Below, piece by piece: positions 1 to 9,532 of a stretch of DNA of 64,000 bases. Numbering within the stretch: the first letter of the stretch is position 1; each line of letters starts with the position of its first letter. The DNA is from Butyricimonas sp. Marseille-P3923 (GTDB lineage: Bacteria; Bacteroidota; Bacteroidia; Bacteroidales; Marinifilaceae), in the NCBI RefSeq assembly GCF_900184685.1, contig NZ_FXXL01000006.1, positions 1,054,001 through 1,118,000 of the forward strand, given 5' to 3'. The position numbers and the translations under genes were made by a program. The notes below the pieces were generated by a model. It had not been told where the DNA came from, did not search any database, and saw only the letters and a program-made list of their open reading frames with translations.

Positions 1-2
1 AG

Positions 3-2513
3 CCGCTTTTTATCGTGGACGGTTTTGAACAGACTATCGAGAAGGTGATGGACATGGATATGAACCGGGTGGAGTCTATCACGACGTTGAAAGACGCGAC
101 GGCAAAGGCGCTTTACGGTTCCAAGGGGGCGAACGGCGTGGTTGTTATCGAGACCAAACGTCCGGCGATCGGTAAGATGACGGTAAGTTATACCGGGAGT
201 ATGGATATCCAAGCCCCGGATTTAAGTAGTTATAATTTGTGTAACGCGTGGCAGAAACTGGAAGTGGAGCGTTTGTCCGGGGTATATACCTCGTCCACGA
301 ATCACCCGGTGAGTCAACAGCGGTTGGATGAATTGTACGCGGGATTGAATAAAGAGGTAGAGCGGGGTGTCAATACCTATTGGTTGAGCAAACCGTTACG
401 TACCGGGATCGGGCACAAGCACTCGTTGAATTTCGAGGGTGGCGATGAGTTTATCCGGTATAATATTAACGTGAGTTACAACAACGTGGCGGGTGTTATG
501 AAGGGTTCCAACCGGGAAACATTCGGCGGAGGTTTTACTTTTTCTTATCGTTACAAATCTTTGCTTTTCCGGGAACAACTTTCTTTGTTGCATAATAAAG
601 CCGATAATTCCCCTTACGGGTCATTTTCCGATTACGCGAAACTGAACCCGTACTGGAGGGCGAACAATGAAGATGGGACAATTCGGGAGGTGTTGAACCC
701 GGTAGAGGTGGCCTACGGGAGTAACCCGGTTTACAACCCGCTAATAAATAAAACTTTAAACACGAAAGACGAAAGTAAATACACGGATATAACAAATAAT
801 TTTTATATCGAGTGGAGTGTCTTTGATGATTTGAAAGCCACGGGGCGTTTCGGTTTCACTTCCCGCACGGATGAATCGGATATTTTTTACCCGAGGGATC
901 ACACGATGTTCCGTGATATCGATATCACGGACGACGCTTATTTCGAGAGAGGTCAATACACGAAAGGGAACGGGAAGATGACAACCCTAACGACGGATAT
1001 CGCTTTGAATTACTCGAAGATTTGGGATAAACACGTGATGTTTGCCAACGCTCAATGGAGCCTCGGTGAAACGAAATCGGAATCCGTTACTTTTCAAGCG
1101 GAGGGATTTGCCAATGACAAGTTGGATTACATCACTCATGCCCAACAGTATCTTGCCGGAGGAAAACCGAGTGGAAGCGAGTCTTTGTCCAGAGAAACGA
1201 GTTTTCTGGCTTCCGTGAACTATTCTTACGATTCCCGCTACCTGTTCGACGGTAACTATCGGGCGAACGCGTCTTCGTTGTTCGGGGCTGATCGCCGCTG
1301 GGGACATTTTTGGTCTGTTGGTGCGGGTTGGAACATGCACAACGAGAAATTCTTGAATGACATTGGGTGGTTGCAACGTTTGAAATTGCGTGTTTCCACG
1401 GGCTACACGGGTTCACAGAACTTCAATTCTTATCAGGCGGTTTCTACTTACAAGTATTATTCAAACGAAGTTTACGATAACATTATCGGTTCTTACTTGA
1501 TGAGTTTGGCTAATCCCGACCTGCAATGGCAAAAGACACAGGATAATAACGTCGGAATCGATGTATCATTATTTGGTCGTGTCGATTTGACTTTTGATTA
1601 TTATATCAAGAACACGAGTAACTTGTTGACCCCGGTAACGTTACCGCCTTCCGCCGGGTTCTCTTCTTACACAGAGAATCTGGGAAAATCACAGAACAAA
1701 GGATTCGAGTTGCAGGTAAGCGTGCGCGCGATTAATGATGCGGATAAGGATTTGCACTTGAACGTGTTCGGTTCTTTGATGCACAACACGAACAAGATCA
1801 AAGAGATTAACGAGGCTCTGTCAAGCATGAATGATGATAAGGATTCCGACAAAGATTTCAATTATGATCAAAGTACGAAAGAAAAGACCACGAAACCGTC
1901 CGTTCGCTACGCCGAGGGACAATCGATGAGTGCCATTTGGGCGGTGCGGTCTTTGGGGATCGACCCGGGTACCGGAAACGAGCTGTTTCTGACAAAGGAC
2001 GGGCAACTGACTTACACGTGGGATGCCAACGATCAAGTCGTTTGCGGTGACGAGTTGCCGAAATACACGGGAACATTCGGTTTTAACTTGGATTGGAAAG
2101 GTTTCTCTGTAAATACTTCTTTTTATTTCCGTTTGGGCGGACAGATGTATAATCAAACGTTGGTAGACAAGGTTGAGAATTGCGATATGACTTACAACGT
2201 GGACCGTCGGGTGTATACCGGAAGATGGACCACACCGGGACAAAAAGCCGAGTTCAAGAGAGTTACCGACCCGAATTATTTCACGCGCCCGACATCTCGC
2301 TTCGTGCAGGATTTGAGCGAGTTGCAAATGACTTCTCTGAATGTCGGTTACGATTTCAGAAATTGTAAGTTCATGCAGAATGGTATTATCGAGCGGTTGA
2401 AATTGTCTTTCTACATGAATGATGTATTTCGTCTGTCAACGGTGAAGACGGAAAGAGGTACGGATTACCCGTTTGCCCGTTCTTTCTCGTTCCAGCTGCA
2501 AGCGACATTCTAA
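3..2513 (+). CDS. SusC/RagA-family TonB-dependent outer membrane transporter, 5' end outside window (locus A)
   Basis: The reading frame is open from the window edge; the first complete codon is at 3, so the signal peptide, STN domain, carboxypeptidase-like domain and most of the plug are missing. 836 residues are visible. They start at the end of the plug (FIVDGFE, then YGSKGANGVVVIETK, the usual SusC plug signature) and continue through the 22-strand barrel to a terminal Phe (QLQATF), as expected of an outer membrane barrel. The protein would form the channel that is lidded by the SusD encoded 45 bp downstream. It is closely similar along its length to the locus B SusC (13279-16623), for example at GVNTYWL(S/A)KPLRTG and SAIWAVRSLGIDP, so the two are paralogs. 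The substrate is not readable from the sequence. The assignment to SusC is firm. Confidence 0.95.
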   Translation, partial: PLFIVDGFEQTIEKVMDMDMNRVESITTLKDATAKALYGSKGANGVVVIETKRPAIGKMTVSYTGSMDIQAPDLSSYNLCNAWQKLEVERLSGVYTSSTNHPVSQQRLDELYAGLNKEVERGVNTYWLSKPLRTGIGHKHSLNFEGGDEFIRYNINVSYNNVAGVMKGSNRETFGGGFTFSYRYKSLLFREQLSLLHNKADNSPYGSFSDYAKLNPYWRANNEDGTIREVLNPVEVAYGSNPVYNPLINKTLNTKDESKYTDITNNFYIEWSVFDDLKATGRFGFTSRTDESDIFYPRDHTMFRDIDITDDAYFERGQYTKGNGKMTTLTTDIALNYSKIWDKHVMFANAQWSLGETKSESVTFQAEGFANDKLDYITHAQQYLAGGKPSGSESLSRETSFLASVNYSYDSRYLFDGNYRANASSLFGADRRWGHFWSVGAGWNMHNEKFLNDIGWLQRLKLRVSTGYTGSQNFNSYQAVSTYKYYSNEVYDNIIGSYLMSLANPDLQWQKTQDNNVGIDVSLFGRVDLTFDYYIKNTSNLLTPVTLPPSAGFSSYTENLGKSQNKGFELQVSVRAINDADKDLHLNVFGSLMHNTNKIKEINEALSSMNDDKDSDKDFNYDQSTKEKTTKPSVRYAEGQSMSAIWAVRSLGIDPGTGNELFLTKDGQLTYTWDANDQVVCGDELPKYTGTFGFNLDWKGFSVNTSFYFRLGGQMYNQTLVDKVENCDMTYNVDRRVYTGRWTTPGQKAEFKRVTDPNYFTRPTSRFVQDLSELQMTSLNVGYDFRNCKFMQNGIIERLKLSFYMNDVFRLSTVKTERGTDYPFARSFSFQLQATF

Positions 2514-2558
2514 CAGGTGGTAGGCTATGAATATACTAAACAATTATTCGACTAGATT

Positions 2559-3992
2559 ATGAGAAAAGGTTTTTTAAAATATAGTTTGTGGATTTTGGTT
2601 TGTTTCAGCATGGTGGCGTGTAACGACTGGCTGGACGTGAAACCGAAAACCGAGATGGAAGCCGAAGATATGTTCTCCACCGAGGATGGGTTCAAGGATG
2701 CTTTGGCGGGCGTTTATACGGCGATGACAAAATCTTCTCTGTATGGTAGAGAGTTGACTTACGGGATAGTGGATGTGGTCGCCCAGCAATGGGGAGGAAT
2801 CGGCTCCAATCATCGTTACGCGAACGCGTTGAAATACGAGTACGAGGCAACGAACACGAAACCGATTATCGACACGCTTTGGAACGGGTTGTATAACGCC
2901 ATAGCGAACGCTAATAGTATTCTGGCTTATATTGATAATTCAAAAGCCGTGTTCACGGGGGATAATAAGCAGATTATAAAAGGGGAAGCGTTGGCTTTGA
3001 GGGCTTTCATGCACTTTGATTTGTTACGTTTGTTTTGTGCGGATGCGACAAGTGCTTCCGCTGAAGACGGGATTCCTTATGTCAATGAACTCACGAAGCA
3101 GGTAACCGTGTCGGTTTCCCCGAAAGATGTCACGGAACAAATTATCAAGGATTTGAAAGAAGCGGCTACGTGTCTGGCAAATGATCCTGTGCTGACGGGA
3201 CGGGAAGTTTCCGCGAGTGATGACAACGGTTATTTGATAAATCGGAATTATCACTTGAATTATTACGCGGTTATGGGGTTGATGGCACGCGTGTACATGT
3301 ACGCGGGCAATCCGACCGAAGCCCGTAAGAGTGCCATTGCCGTGATCGAGGCTCACGAAAACCGGGAGTTGTTTCCTTGGAGCACGAGGGGCGACGTGTT
3401 GAACGAGAAAAAGGAGTTGCGTGACCGTACTTTTTCCACGGAACATCTTTTCGCTTTAAATATAAGGAAGTTGAAAGATTATATCGAGGGGTCTTTCACG
3501 GGTACGAGCGTGCCTTTATTGACGCGGATTTCCCCGGGTAGTTTGTTTGTCGCGGGGAATGATTTTCGTAGTTTCTTCTTCGAAACCACGAATTATATAG
3601 GGGATGTACCTTCTAAACTGTGGCAGATGGATGGAATTACGGTGGAAGGTCAATTGTACACGCCCAAGCGTGACCGTATGCCGATGATCCGTCTAAGCGA
3701 GATGTATTATATCGTGGCGGAGTGTGATAAGGCAACGCCTTCCGTGGCGGTAGCCCGATTGAACGAAGTGCTCGCTAACCGGGGATATGAAGACACGGAG
3801 TTGTTGGATGCTTCGGTTGTGAATAGCGGGGATGCCGTGCAGGAAGAAATCTTGAAGGAATACCAGCGTGAATTTATTTGTGAAGGACAACTCTTTTTCT
3901 ATCATAAGCGGATGAAGGATGAGAAATTGAATGGCTACACGGTGAATTATGTATTCCCGAAACCGGAGAATGAACTGGAATTTGGAAAATAA
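2559..3992 (+). CDS. SusD/RagB-family surface lipoprotein (locus A)
   Basis: A 477-residue SusD-like protein. It has a lipoprotein signal peptide with the lipid-modified cysteine at residue 21, followed directly by NDWLDVKP, the standard SusD opening. The N-terminal region carries GFKDALAGVYTAM, the middle has GEALALRAFMHFDLLRLF (a TPR-like helix typical of SusD), and near the end MPMIRLSEMYYIVAECD, a family hallmark. SusD proteins sit on the cell surface as the lid of the SusC channel and bind the ligand. The length fits the family. It follows susC by 45 bp and precedes the DUF4843 gene by 12 bp, so the three are probably one transcript. Acidic residues after the cysteine suit surface export. 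Ligand unknown. Confidence 0.95.
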   Translation: MRKGFLKYSLWILVCFSMVACNDWLDVKPKTEMEAEDMFSTEDGFKDALAGVYTAMTKSSLYGRELTYGIVDVVAQQWGGIGSNHRYANALKYEYEATNTKPIIDTLWNGLYNAIANANSILAYIDNSKAVFTGDNKQIIKGEALALRAFMHFDLLRLFCADATSASAEDGIPYVNELTKQVTVSVSPKDVTEQIIKDLKEAATCLANDPVLTGREVSASDDNGYLINRNYHLNYYAVMGLMARVYMYAGNPTEARKSAIAVIEAHENRELFPWSTRGDVLNEKKELRDRTFSTEHLFALNIRKLKDYIEGSFTGTSVPLLTRISPGSLFVAGNDFRSFFFETTNYIGDVPSKLWQMDGITVEGQLYTPKRDRMPMIRLSEMYYIVAECDKATPSVAVARLNEVLANRGYEDTELLDASVVNSGDAVQEEILKEYQREFICEGQLFFYHKRMKDEKLNGYTVNYVFPKPENELEFGK

Positions 3993-4004
3993 AAAACAGA
4001 GATT

Positions 4005-4745
4005 ATGAAATTCATGATAAGATATTTTTTATGGCTTCCGGTATGTTTGACCTTTGTGTTGACTGCCTGCGAGAAAGAAAAAATCCCGTATTACAATGAT
4101 GTGGAGCGAGTGAATTTTAATTACACGAGTATGGGGTTACAAAGGGACACGATTGATGTCGTTTATGGCTTCGTGCTGGATGAATATACCGACATTGACC
4201 TTGAGATATTGTTGATGGGGTATGCTAAAAATTACGACCGGACAATCGGGCTGAAGATCACGAGCGAGAATGGAGCTGTTGCCGGGACTAATTACGAGAT
4301 ACAAGACCGGCTTGTGCTGCCTAAAAACGAGGTTTCCGTAAAAATACCGTTGAAAGTCTTGCGTTCAAGTGATTTGCTGGAGGACGGGGCTAAATCTTTC
4401 TTGGTTGAACTCGTGGATTCCGATGATTTGAAAGCGGGACTTCGGACAACACTTTTTATCACGGTTTCGGATGACATTCCGGAAGAGTGGGTAGGTGGTG
4501 AAAATTGGTTTATGAATAAAGTGAGTGATTATTTCGGGGAGTGTAATCAAACTAAATACTTGTTCGTTTACGAGCAGTTAGGTGTTTGGGATTTTTCAGC
4601 TTGGAATCTGATGGGATTCATGGGTAATGATGCGAAATTCTCGCCGGCGAAGAGAATCTTGAAAGAAAAATTGGCAGAGTACGAAGCCGAGAACGGGCCT
4701 CTGGTAGATCCTAAAACAGGTGATCGAGTAACATTCCCGGATTAA
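4005..4745 (+). CDS. DUF4843-type surface lipoprotein (locus A)
   Basis: A 246-residue lipoprotein with the lipobox cysteine at residue 22 (LTACEKEK). The body is predicted beta-rich. A segment reading AGTNYEIQDRLVLPKNEVSVKIPLKVLRSSDL, cited here only by its outline, lies around residues 90-130 and is typical of DUF4843 proteins encoded directly after susD in Bacteroidales. It is probably an accessory surface lipoprotein of the SusCD complex; family knowledge gives no biochemical activity. The acidic and lysine residues straight after the cysteine resemble a lipoprotein surface-export signal. Homologs occur at the same operon position in loci B, C and D, although those of C and D are shorter (175 and 188 residues). 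The family call rests on position and resemblance, not on a profile search. Confidence 0.75.
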   Translation: MKFMIRYFLWLPVCLTFVLTACEKEKIPYYNDVERVNFNYTSMGLQRDTIDVVYGFVLDEYTDIDLEILLMGYAKNYDRTIGLKITSENGAVAGTNYEIQDRLVLPKNEVSVKIPLKVLRSSDLLEDGAKSFLVELVDSDDLKAGLRTTLFITVSDDIPEEWVGGENWFMNKVSDYFGECNQTKYLFVYEQLGVWDFSAWNLMGFMGNDAKFSPAKRILKEKLAEYEAENGPLVDPKTGDRVTFPD

Positions 4746-4763
4746 CAATTAAACGATGATTTT

Positions 4764-6272
4764 ATGAACAAGAGATTTATAATACAGATCATTTTTTTAC
4801 TGGTTGCCATCTTCGGTTTATGTAATTGCTATGATGACAAGGGTAATTATGATTACAAGGAATTAACGTCGTTGCAGATCGACACGACAGGTATTAAGGC
4901 ACAACAAACGGCGTATCAGTTCGAGAATTTTAAAGTACCCGTGGATGTGAAATATGCGGGGAACAAGGAAGATCTGTCGTACGAGTGGAAAATTTACCCG
5001 CAAGTCCCCCAGAAGGATGAAGATGTGACTAAATATGATTCGGCAGTCGTGTTGTACACGAAAGCGGTGTTCGATACGATTATTTACGAGATACCGGGCG
5101 CGTATTATCTGACCTTGACGGTGACCGACCATCTTCAGAATATTCAAGAGGCTTTCACGTTAAAGTTGAATGTTGAAACTCTCGTTTCCCGCGGGTTGTG
5201 CGTGATGGATGAGAATAACGGTATTTATGATTTGCATTTGATAAAGTCTGCCAAGTTATTGCCGGATATCTTGGAATCGGACGAACAGACTTATTATCAT
5301 GTCTATTCCGGTGTTAATGATCTGGAAATAACGAATGGGAAATTTCTGGGATTTGTTTCTGTTGATGCAGCAACGGATAATAAAGCACTTTATTTCTTTA
5401 CTGAAACCGGAGGTGTAACCTTGGATATTGATACATACGAGATTATGTCGAGTGATTATCCGTCGTGGTTCTCTTTCCCGATGAGTATAACTCCCGCTCC
5501 CGGGGCTTTTATGGTAACAAGTCGCCCGATAGAGATGCTTATCAATAACGGATTGGTTTACGTTTGGGATCATGCGTCTATGGGGGTGACAACCTTTGGC
5601 GACCGGTTGAACGGGGATTATGAAGCGGCTCCTTATTTGCCGCGTATATCTACCAGTACATTCTCAACCGTGATTTTCGACAAGAAAAACAAACGTTTTG
5701 CTCCTATAAATCAATTCGGTTCACAGGTGGGTGAGTTTGAATCTACTGCGAGTGGTGAGTTCGATTTGGATGATATCGGTGTTTCCAAAGAGTTGAAGTT
5801 TATGGATAACGGTTTCAATTCTTACACTTATGCTGTTTTTTACGACACGCAAACATCCGAGTACGCATTGTACGTGATGGATTTCTCCGGAACGGAAGCC
5901 TCGCCGGTGAAGAAATATGCGATGGATAACTGTGAAGGAATAAACGGGGATTCTTATTACGCTTTCGGAAATCAAGGAAACGTGTGTTTCTATTCTTCCG
6001 GTAGTGACTTGTGCCAGTATAAATATGCTTCGACAAATGCGGGAACTGTCGTTCACTCGTTTGCCGGGGAAACAATTACCGGGATTGAAGTATTTAAAAA
6101 CTCCGGACATGCTCAAGACGGGAAACTGTTGATTGTTTCGACGTTGACAGGTGGCGGAGAAGGAAAAATCTACTTGGTAGGATTCAATGAATTGACGGGT
6201 GCGATCGTGGACGGAACCGATAAACCTTATGGCGGTTTCGGTAAGATCGTTGATATATTGTACAAAGAATAA
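4764..6272 (+). CDS. PKD-like family surface lipoprotein (locus A)
   Basis: A 502-residue exported protein whose mature start is CYDDKGNYDYKEL, with the likely lipidated cysteine at residue 22 (the preceding LCN is not a textbook lipobox). Residues about 30-130 look like a PKD-type beta-sandwich (EDLSYEWKIYPQ, then an AYYLTLTVTD strand). The remaining 370 residues are beta-rich with recurring Gly/aromatic strands and may form a propeller; that is a guess. Bacteroidales PKD-like lipoproteins of this length are commonly encoded beside susD and DUF4843 genes and are thought to be surface ligand-binding or scaffolding subunits. The locus B homolog (18876-20429) shares the CYDDKGNYDY start and the C-terminal YGGFGK/YGFGK motif. 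Loci C and D lack this gene. Confidence 0.75.
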   Translation: MNKRFIIQIIFLLVAIFGLCNCYDDKGNYDYKELTSLQIDTTGIKAQQTAYQFENFKVPVDVKYAGNKEDLSYEWKIYPQVPQKDEDVTKYDSAVVLYTKAVFDTIIYEIPGAYYLTLTVTDHLQNIQEAFTLKLNVETLVSRGLCVMDENNGIYDLHLIKSAKLLPDILESDEQTYYHVYSGVNDLEITNGKFLGFVSVDAATDNKALYFFTETGGVTLDIDTYEIMSSDYPSWFSFPMSITPAPGAFMVTSRPIEMLINNGLVYVWDHASMGVTTFGDRLNGDYEAAPYLPRISTSTFSTVIFDKKNKRFAPINQFGSQVGEFESTASGEFDLDDIGVSKELKFMDNGFNSYTYAVFYDTQTSEYALYVMDFSGTEASPVKKYAMDNCEGINGDSYYAFGNQGNVCFYSSGSDLCQYKYASTNAGTVVHSFAGETITGIEVFKNSGHAQDGKLLIVSTLTGGGEGKIYLVGFNELTGAIVDGTDKPYGGFGKIVDILYKE

Positions 6273-6287
6273 ATAAGTATAGAGAAA

Positions 6288-6323
6288 TGAGGTTGTTTGA
6301 AAAGAATCTTTCAGACAGCCTCA
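6288..6323 (+). terminator. 15-bp hairpin between PKD-like and thioredoxin genes
   Basis: Arms at 6288-6302 and 6309-6323 pair over 15 bp (two G-U pairs on the plus strand) around a 6-nt loop. The right arm is followed by A-rich sequence, not a T run, so this is not a standard Rho-independent terminator for the plus strand. It could be an mRNA processing or stability element separating the surface genes from the redox genes. It fills most of the 64-bp gap. Confidence 0.45.
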
Positions 6324-6336
6324 AAAAGAATTATCC

Positions 6337-8211
6337 ATGAAAAAGAATAGTAGAATCGGAACGTGGTTGAGTGTTGTTCTCCTGTTGGTGATGTTTGGAT
6401 TGCCGGTGAAAGCACAGAAGTATAAATCGGTATTCAAGGATCTGACGTGGGAACAAGCCGCGGAGTTGGCTCAAAAGGAGGGCAAAATCGTGTTGGTCGA
6501 CGCGATGATGAAGGCTCGTACTCCCGAAGACCGGAAGAAACGGGATGAGGCGGAGCGGAAATTGTTCTCCGTGCCGGGGATTATGGATTTCTGTAACCGG
6601 AATATCGTGGCCATTCATATAGATATGGGAACGGAGGCGGGGAAGGCATTTGCCCCGAAGCTGGTGATGAATATGTACCCCACTTACGGTTTCTTTATGC
6701 CGGACGGGGATATTCTGGGTGTCGTCAGTCCTTTTATTTTAGCACAGAAACCGGAAGTTTTTTTGGAAAAGGGACAAAAGGCGGTGAAAGAAGCGGAAGT
6801 AAAGAGAAGTAACAAACGTTCTATTCTATTCGAGGAAATCGGGTTCAAGGAGGCGTTGGTGAAGGCGAAGAAGGAAAAGAAGTTGATTTTTATCGATGCT
6901 TATACCGATTACTGCCAACCGTGCGTGATGATGGTGAAGAATATCTTCTCGTTGGATAAAGTGGCTGATTTTTACAACGAGAATTTTATCAATCTGAAGT
7001 TGGATTTCGGTAAAGAGAAGGAATTGGCACAGAAATACGGGACATCGGGGTATCCCGCTTTTGTTTTCGTGAACGGGGATGGTAAGCTCGTGTATTTGGC
7101 AGGTGGTTACACCGAAGCGGAACCTTTTATCGGGTACGGGCAGGAGGCTTTGAAAAAAGCACAGGGAATAGAATTTACCGCCGGGAGCTGGAACGAGATT
7201 CTGGCAAAGGCAAAACAAGAGAATAAATTGATATTTATGGATTGCTATACCTCTTGGTGCGGACCTTGTAAACAAATGGCTCAAACGACCTTTGTCGATC
7301 CTGATGTTACCGCTTTGTTCAACGAGAAGTTTATTAACGTGAAGGTGGACATGGAAAAGGGCGAGGGGAAAGAATTGAGCAAGCGTTATGGCGTGAGAGC
7401 TTATCCCACGTTGAATTTTATTCATGGTGACGGGGAAATAGTGCATTGCGTGGTAGGAGGATTGGGTGCGGATGAATTAATCAGGCAAGGGAAACTCGTG
7501 TTGGAAGGTAAAGGATTAAGTTATATGCAAAACGAGTATGCCGACGGAAACCGGGAGCCGGAGTTTATAACTTCTTATCTGGAAGTGCTCGGGATGGCTA
7601 ACTTGGGAGAGGACGCACAGAAGGTGACGTTGGAGTATTTCGCCACGCTCGACCGGGAGAAATTGAACGAGAAAAAGTATTGGGATATCTTTGTCCGGTA
7701 CGTGAATGATGTGGATAGTGATTTGTTCCGGTATGTATACGCAAACCGGGAACATCTCGTTTCACTTTACGGGGAACAACAAGTGAATCGTAAGATACAA
7801 TCCGTGTGGGCAACCGGGGCGAATCGGTTCGTGCAGGAAAAAGAGGGCGCAAAGGTGTTGGATAAGAAAGGTTTTGAGCGTTACGTGAAGCGGATGAAAA
7901 AGGCGAAAGTTGACGGTTGGGAAGACATCGCGGCGAACGCGAGAATGAATAATGCCGAGAAGACCGGGGACTGGAAAACTTACGTGACTGAGGGTGACGC
8001 GCTGTTGAAAAATGGCAAGGTTTCGGATTTGTTATTGTATAACTGGGGGCTAAGGATAACCAAGAACTGCAAAGACAAGGAGTTGAGGGCACGTGCAGCC
8101 CGTTGGTTCGAGAATGCCGCCGCCGAATCGGCAAAAAAAGAAGCCGAGGGAAAAGCGGGTATGATGTCGTATCGTACCTATTTCGAGAAATTGGCGGCTG
8201 AATTAAAATAA
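6337..8211 (+). CDS. Exported protein with three tandem thioredoxin-like domains
   Basis: 624 residues with a signal peptide ending near VKAQ (residues 1-27). Three thioredoxin-fold units follow. Unit 1 (about 30-140) has the fold pattern (KIVLVDAMMKAR, MYPTYGFFMPDG) but no CxxC. Unit 2 (about 165-275) has CQPC at 193-196. Unit 3 (about 280-395) has CGPC at 308-311 in the context YTSWCGPCKQM and a cis-proline YPT. A helical C-terminal region of about 230 residues completes it. It should act in the periplasm as a thiol-disulfide oxidoreductase or a redox-linked scaffold; partners are unknown. The unit 3 plus C-terminal region aligns with the N-terminal half of the 761-residue locus B protein. 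The stop codon is followed in the same frame by the next gene, so only one stop separates the two frames. Confidence 0.85.
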   Translation: MKKNSRIGTWLSVVLLLVMFGLPVKAQKYKSVFKDLTWEQAAELAQKEGKIVLVDAMMKARTPEDRKKRDEAERKLFSVPGIMDFCNRNIVAIHIDMGTEAGKAFAPKLVMNMYPTYGFFMPDGDILGVVSPFILAQKPEVFLEKGQKAVKEAEVKRSNKRSILFEEIGFKEALVKAKKEKKLIFIDAYTDYCQPCVMMVKNIFSLDKVADFYNENFINLKLDFGKEKELAQKYGTSGYPAFVFVNGDGKLVYLAGGYTEAEPFIGYGQEALKKAQGIEFTAGSWNEILAKAKQENKLIFMDCYTSWCGPCKQMAQTTFVDPDVTALFNEKFINVKVDMEKGEGKELSKRYGVRAYPTLNFIHGDGEIVHCVVGGLGADELIRQGKLVLEGKGLSYMQNEYADGNREPEFITSYLEVLGMANLGEDAQKVTLEYFATLDREKLNEKKYWDIFVRYVNDVDSDLFRYVYANREHLVSLYGEQQVNRKIQSVWATGANRFVQEKEGAKVLDKKGFERYVKRMKKAKVDGWEDIAANARMNNAEKTGDWKTYVTEGDALLKNGKVSDLLLYNWGLRITKNCKDKELRARAARWFENAAAESAKKEAEGKAGMMSYRTYFEKLAAELK

Positions 8212-8247
8212 GTCGTGTTGAATTTTAATGGATTTAATAATAATAGT

Positions 8248-9426
8248 ATGAGGAAATTTTTAAGTGTAATGTTTGTGGCTTGTATGGTGATGCTTACAAG
8301 TTCTGTTTTCGCCCAAAAGACGATAACGATCAAGGGAAAAGTGAAATTCCCGTACAACCGTTTTAACATGGAAATCGTGGAACGTCAAGGCTTTGACAAG
8401 ACGGTTCTTGATTCATGTAAAGTGAACGCTGACGGCACGTACGAGTTTAAAATGAAAGTGGACAAACCGGGGGTTTACACCTTGGATTGCCAGAAATGGC
8501 AGTCCGTGTCGTTTTGGGCAGAGGACGAAGATTTGGAAATTAATTTCCGCGGGGAGGATACCGCTAGAATTAAAATCAAAAATCCCCCTTACGTGTATAT
8601 TAACGGGGGACCTAACAACGAGGTGATGAATCTCATGAACTGGGACGGTTACCGGGGGTACCAGTTGATGATCGGGATTTCTCAAGGAGTTTATCGCATC
8701 CCCGGGATTGACGATGCGGCAAAACAGGAAGTGTCCGGGAAGTTTTACGATATGTTGGGTGACGAGTCCCGTGCCCGTGCAAGATTCCTCGCGGAGCATT
8801 ATGCCGACCGGAATAGCGTGTTGGCGGTACTGCCCGCGTTGCGTGGCGAGGAAGACGAGGCATTGGTAGAACAGGTGCTTGCCCGTTTGGAAAAAGTGAA
8901 CCCGAATTACGCGCCCCTGCTTAGATTCAAGGCGGATAGAGCCGAGGCGAAAGCACAGAAGGAGCGTTTGGCTGAAGGGAAAATGGCTCCGGAATTTTCG
9001 TTCCCCACGCCCGACGGAAAGAAACAACTGGGACCGCAGGACTTCAAGGGCAAAATCCTCGTGTTGGACTTCTGGGCTTCTTGGTGTGGTCCGTGTCGCG
9101 CGGAAATCCCTCATTTGAAAGAGGCTTACAAGGAATACAGTAACAAGGGTGTTGTATTCTTCAGCGTGTCGATTGACAAGGATGATGCCGCTTGGAGAAA
9201 GGCAATGAAAGAGGAGAATATGCCGTGGGCGCAAGTGTGTGCCCCGAAAGCCGGGAAAGACGTGATGAAACAGTATCAGTTCTCGGGAATCCCTTATATC
9301 TTGGTTATCGATAAGGAAGGGCGTATCGTGGCGAAGAATTTGAGGGGAAAAGCCTTGACCGACAAGTTGGCGGAATTGGTTAGCGGGAAGAAAAAGAGTG
9401 TTGCCATGCCGGCAATGGGCATGTAA
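8248..9426 (+). CDS. DUF4369 plus TlpA-like thiol-disulfide oxidoreductase (locus A)
   Basis: 392 residues counted from ATG 8248, chosen because it begins a clear signal peptide (MRKFLSVMFVACMVMLTSS...FAQ). An in-frame GTG at 8215 would add 11 residues before it. The N-terminal domain (about 25-110) is of DUF4369 type (TITIKGKVKF...DSCKVNADGTYEFKM). The C-terminal domain (about 250-380) is an AhpC/TSA-TlpA thioredoxin fold with WASWCGPC (CGPC at 280-283) and the cis-proline motif GIPYILVIDKEGRI. Predicted location is the periplasm, where such proteins reduce disulfides or cytochrome-type thiols; the actual target is unknown. It lies in the same frame as the upstream triple-thioredoxin gene, and the locus B counterpart of the two is a single fused gene. 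Confidence 0.88.
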   Translation: MRKFLSVMFVACMVMLTSSVFAQKTITIKGKVKFPYNRFNMEIVERQGFDKTVLDSCKVNADGTYEFKMKVDKPGVYTLDCQKWQSVSFWAEDEDLEINFRGEDTARIKIKNPPYVYINGGPNNEVMNLMNWDGYRGYQLMIGISQGVYRIPGIDDAAKQEVSGKFYDMLGDESRARARFLAEHYADRNSVLAVLPALRGEEDEALVEQVLARLEKVNPNYAPLLRFKADRAEAKAQKERLAEGKMAPEFSFPTPDGKKQLGPQDFKGKILVLDFWASWCGPCRAEIPHLKEAYKEYSNKGVVFFSVSIDKDDAAWRKAMKEENMPWAQVCAPKAGKDVMKQYQFSGIPYILVIDKEGRIVAKNLRGKALTDKLAELVSGKKKSVAMPAMGM

Positions 9427-9454
9427 ATAATACAAGAGTTTGAGGGATACATGT

Positions 9455-9486
9455 ATAACGAGAGATATTATGCTTCTTTTCGATCG
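9455..9486 (+). repeat. Copy 1 of a duplicated 3' element
   Basis: The 16 bp at 9455-9470 (ataacgagagatatta) recur exactly at 22762-22777, and the following 16-17 bp are similar in both places. Both copies lie 24-29 bp after the stop codon of homologous tlpA genes in loci A and B, so they are probably remnants of the duplication that made the two loci. Confidence 0.6.
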
Positions 9487-9532
9487 ACACAGCAACCGTA
9501 CGGTATTCCTCAACTCTATAAAAAAACGAGAG

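Noticed and set aside
8209-8247. The in-frame stop between the triple-thioredoxin and TlpA genes as a sequencing error or pseudogene
   Set aside because: The downstream gene has its own clear signal peptide from ATG 8248, so two separate exported proteins are more likely.
9440-9532. Longer start for the SRPBCC gene
   Set aside because: It would run through the duplicated non-coding element and hide the signal peptide that begins at 9533.
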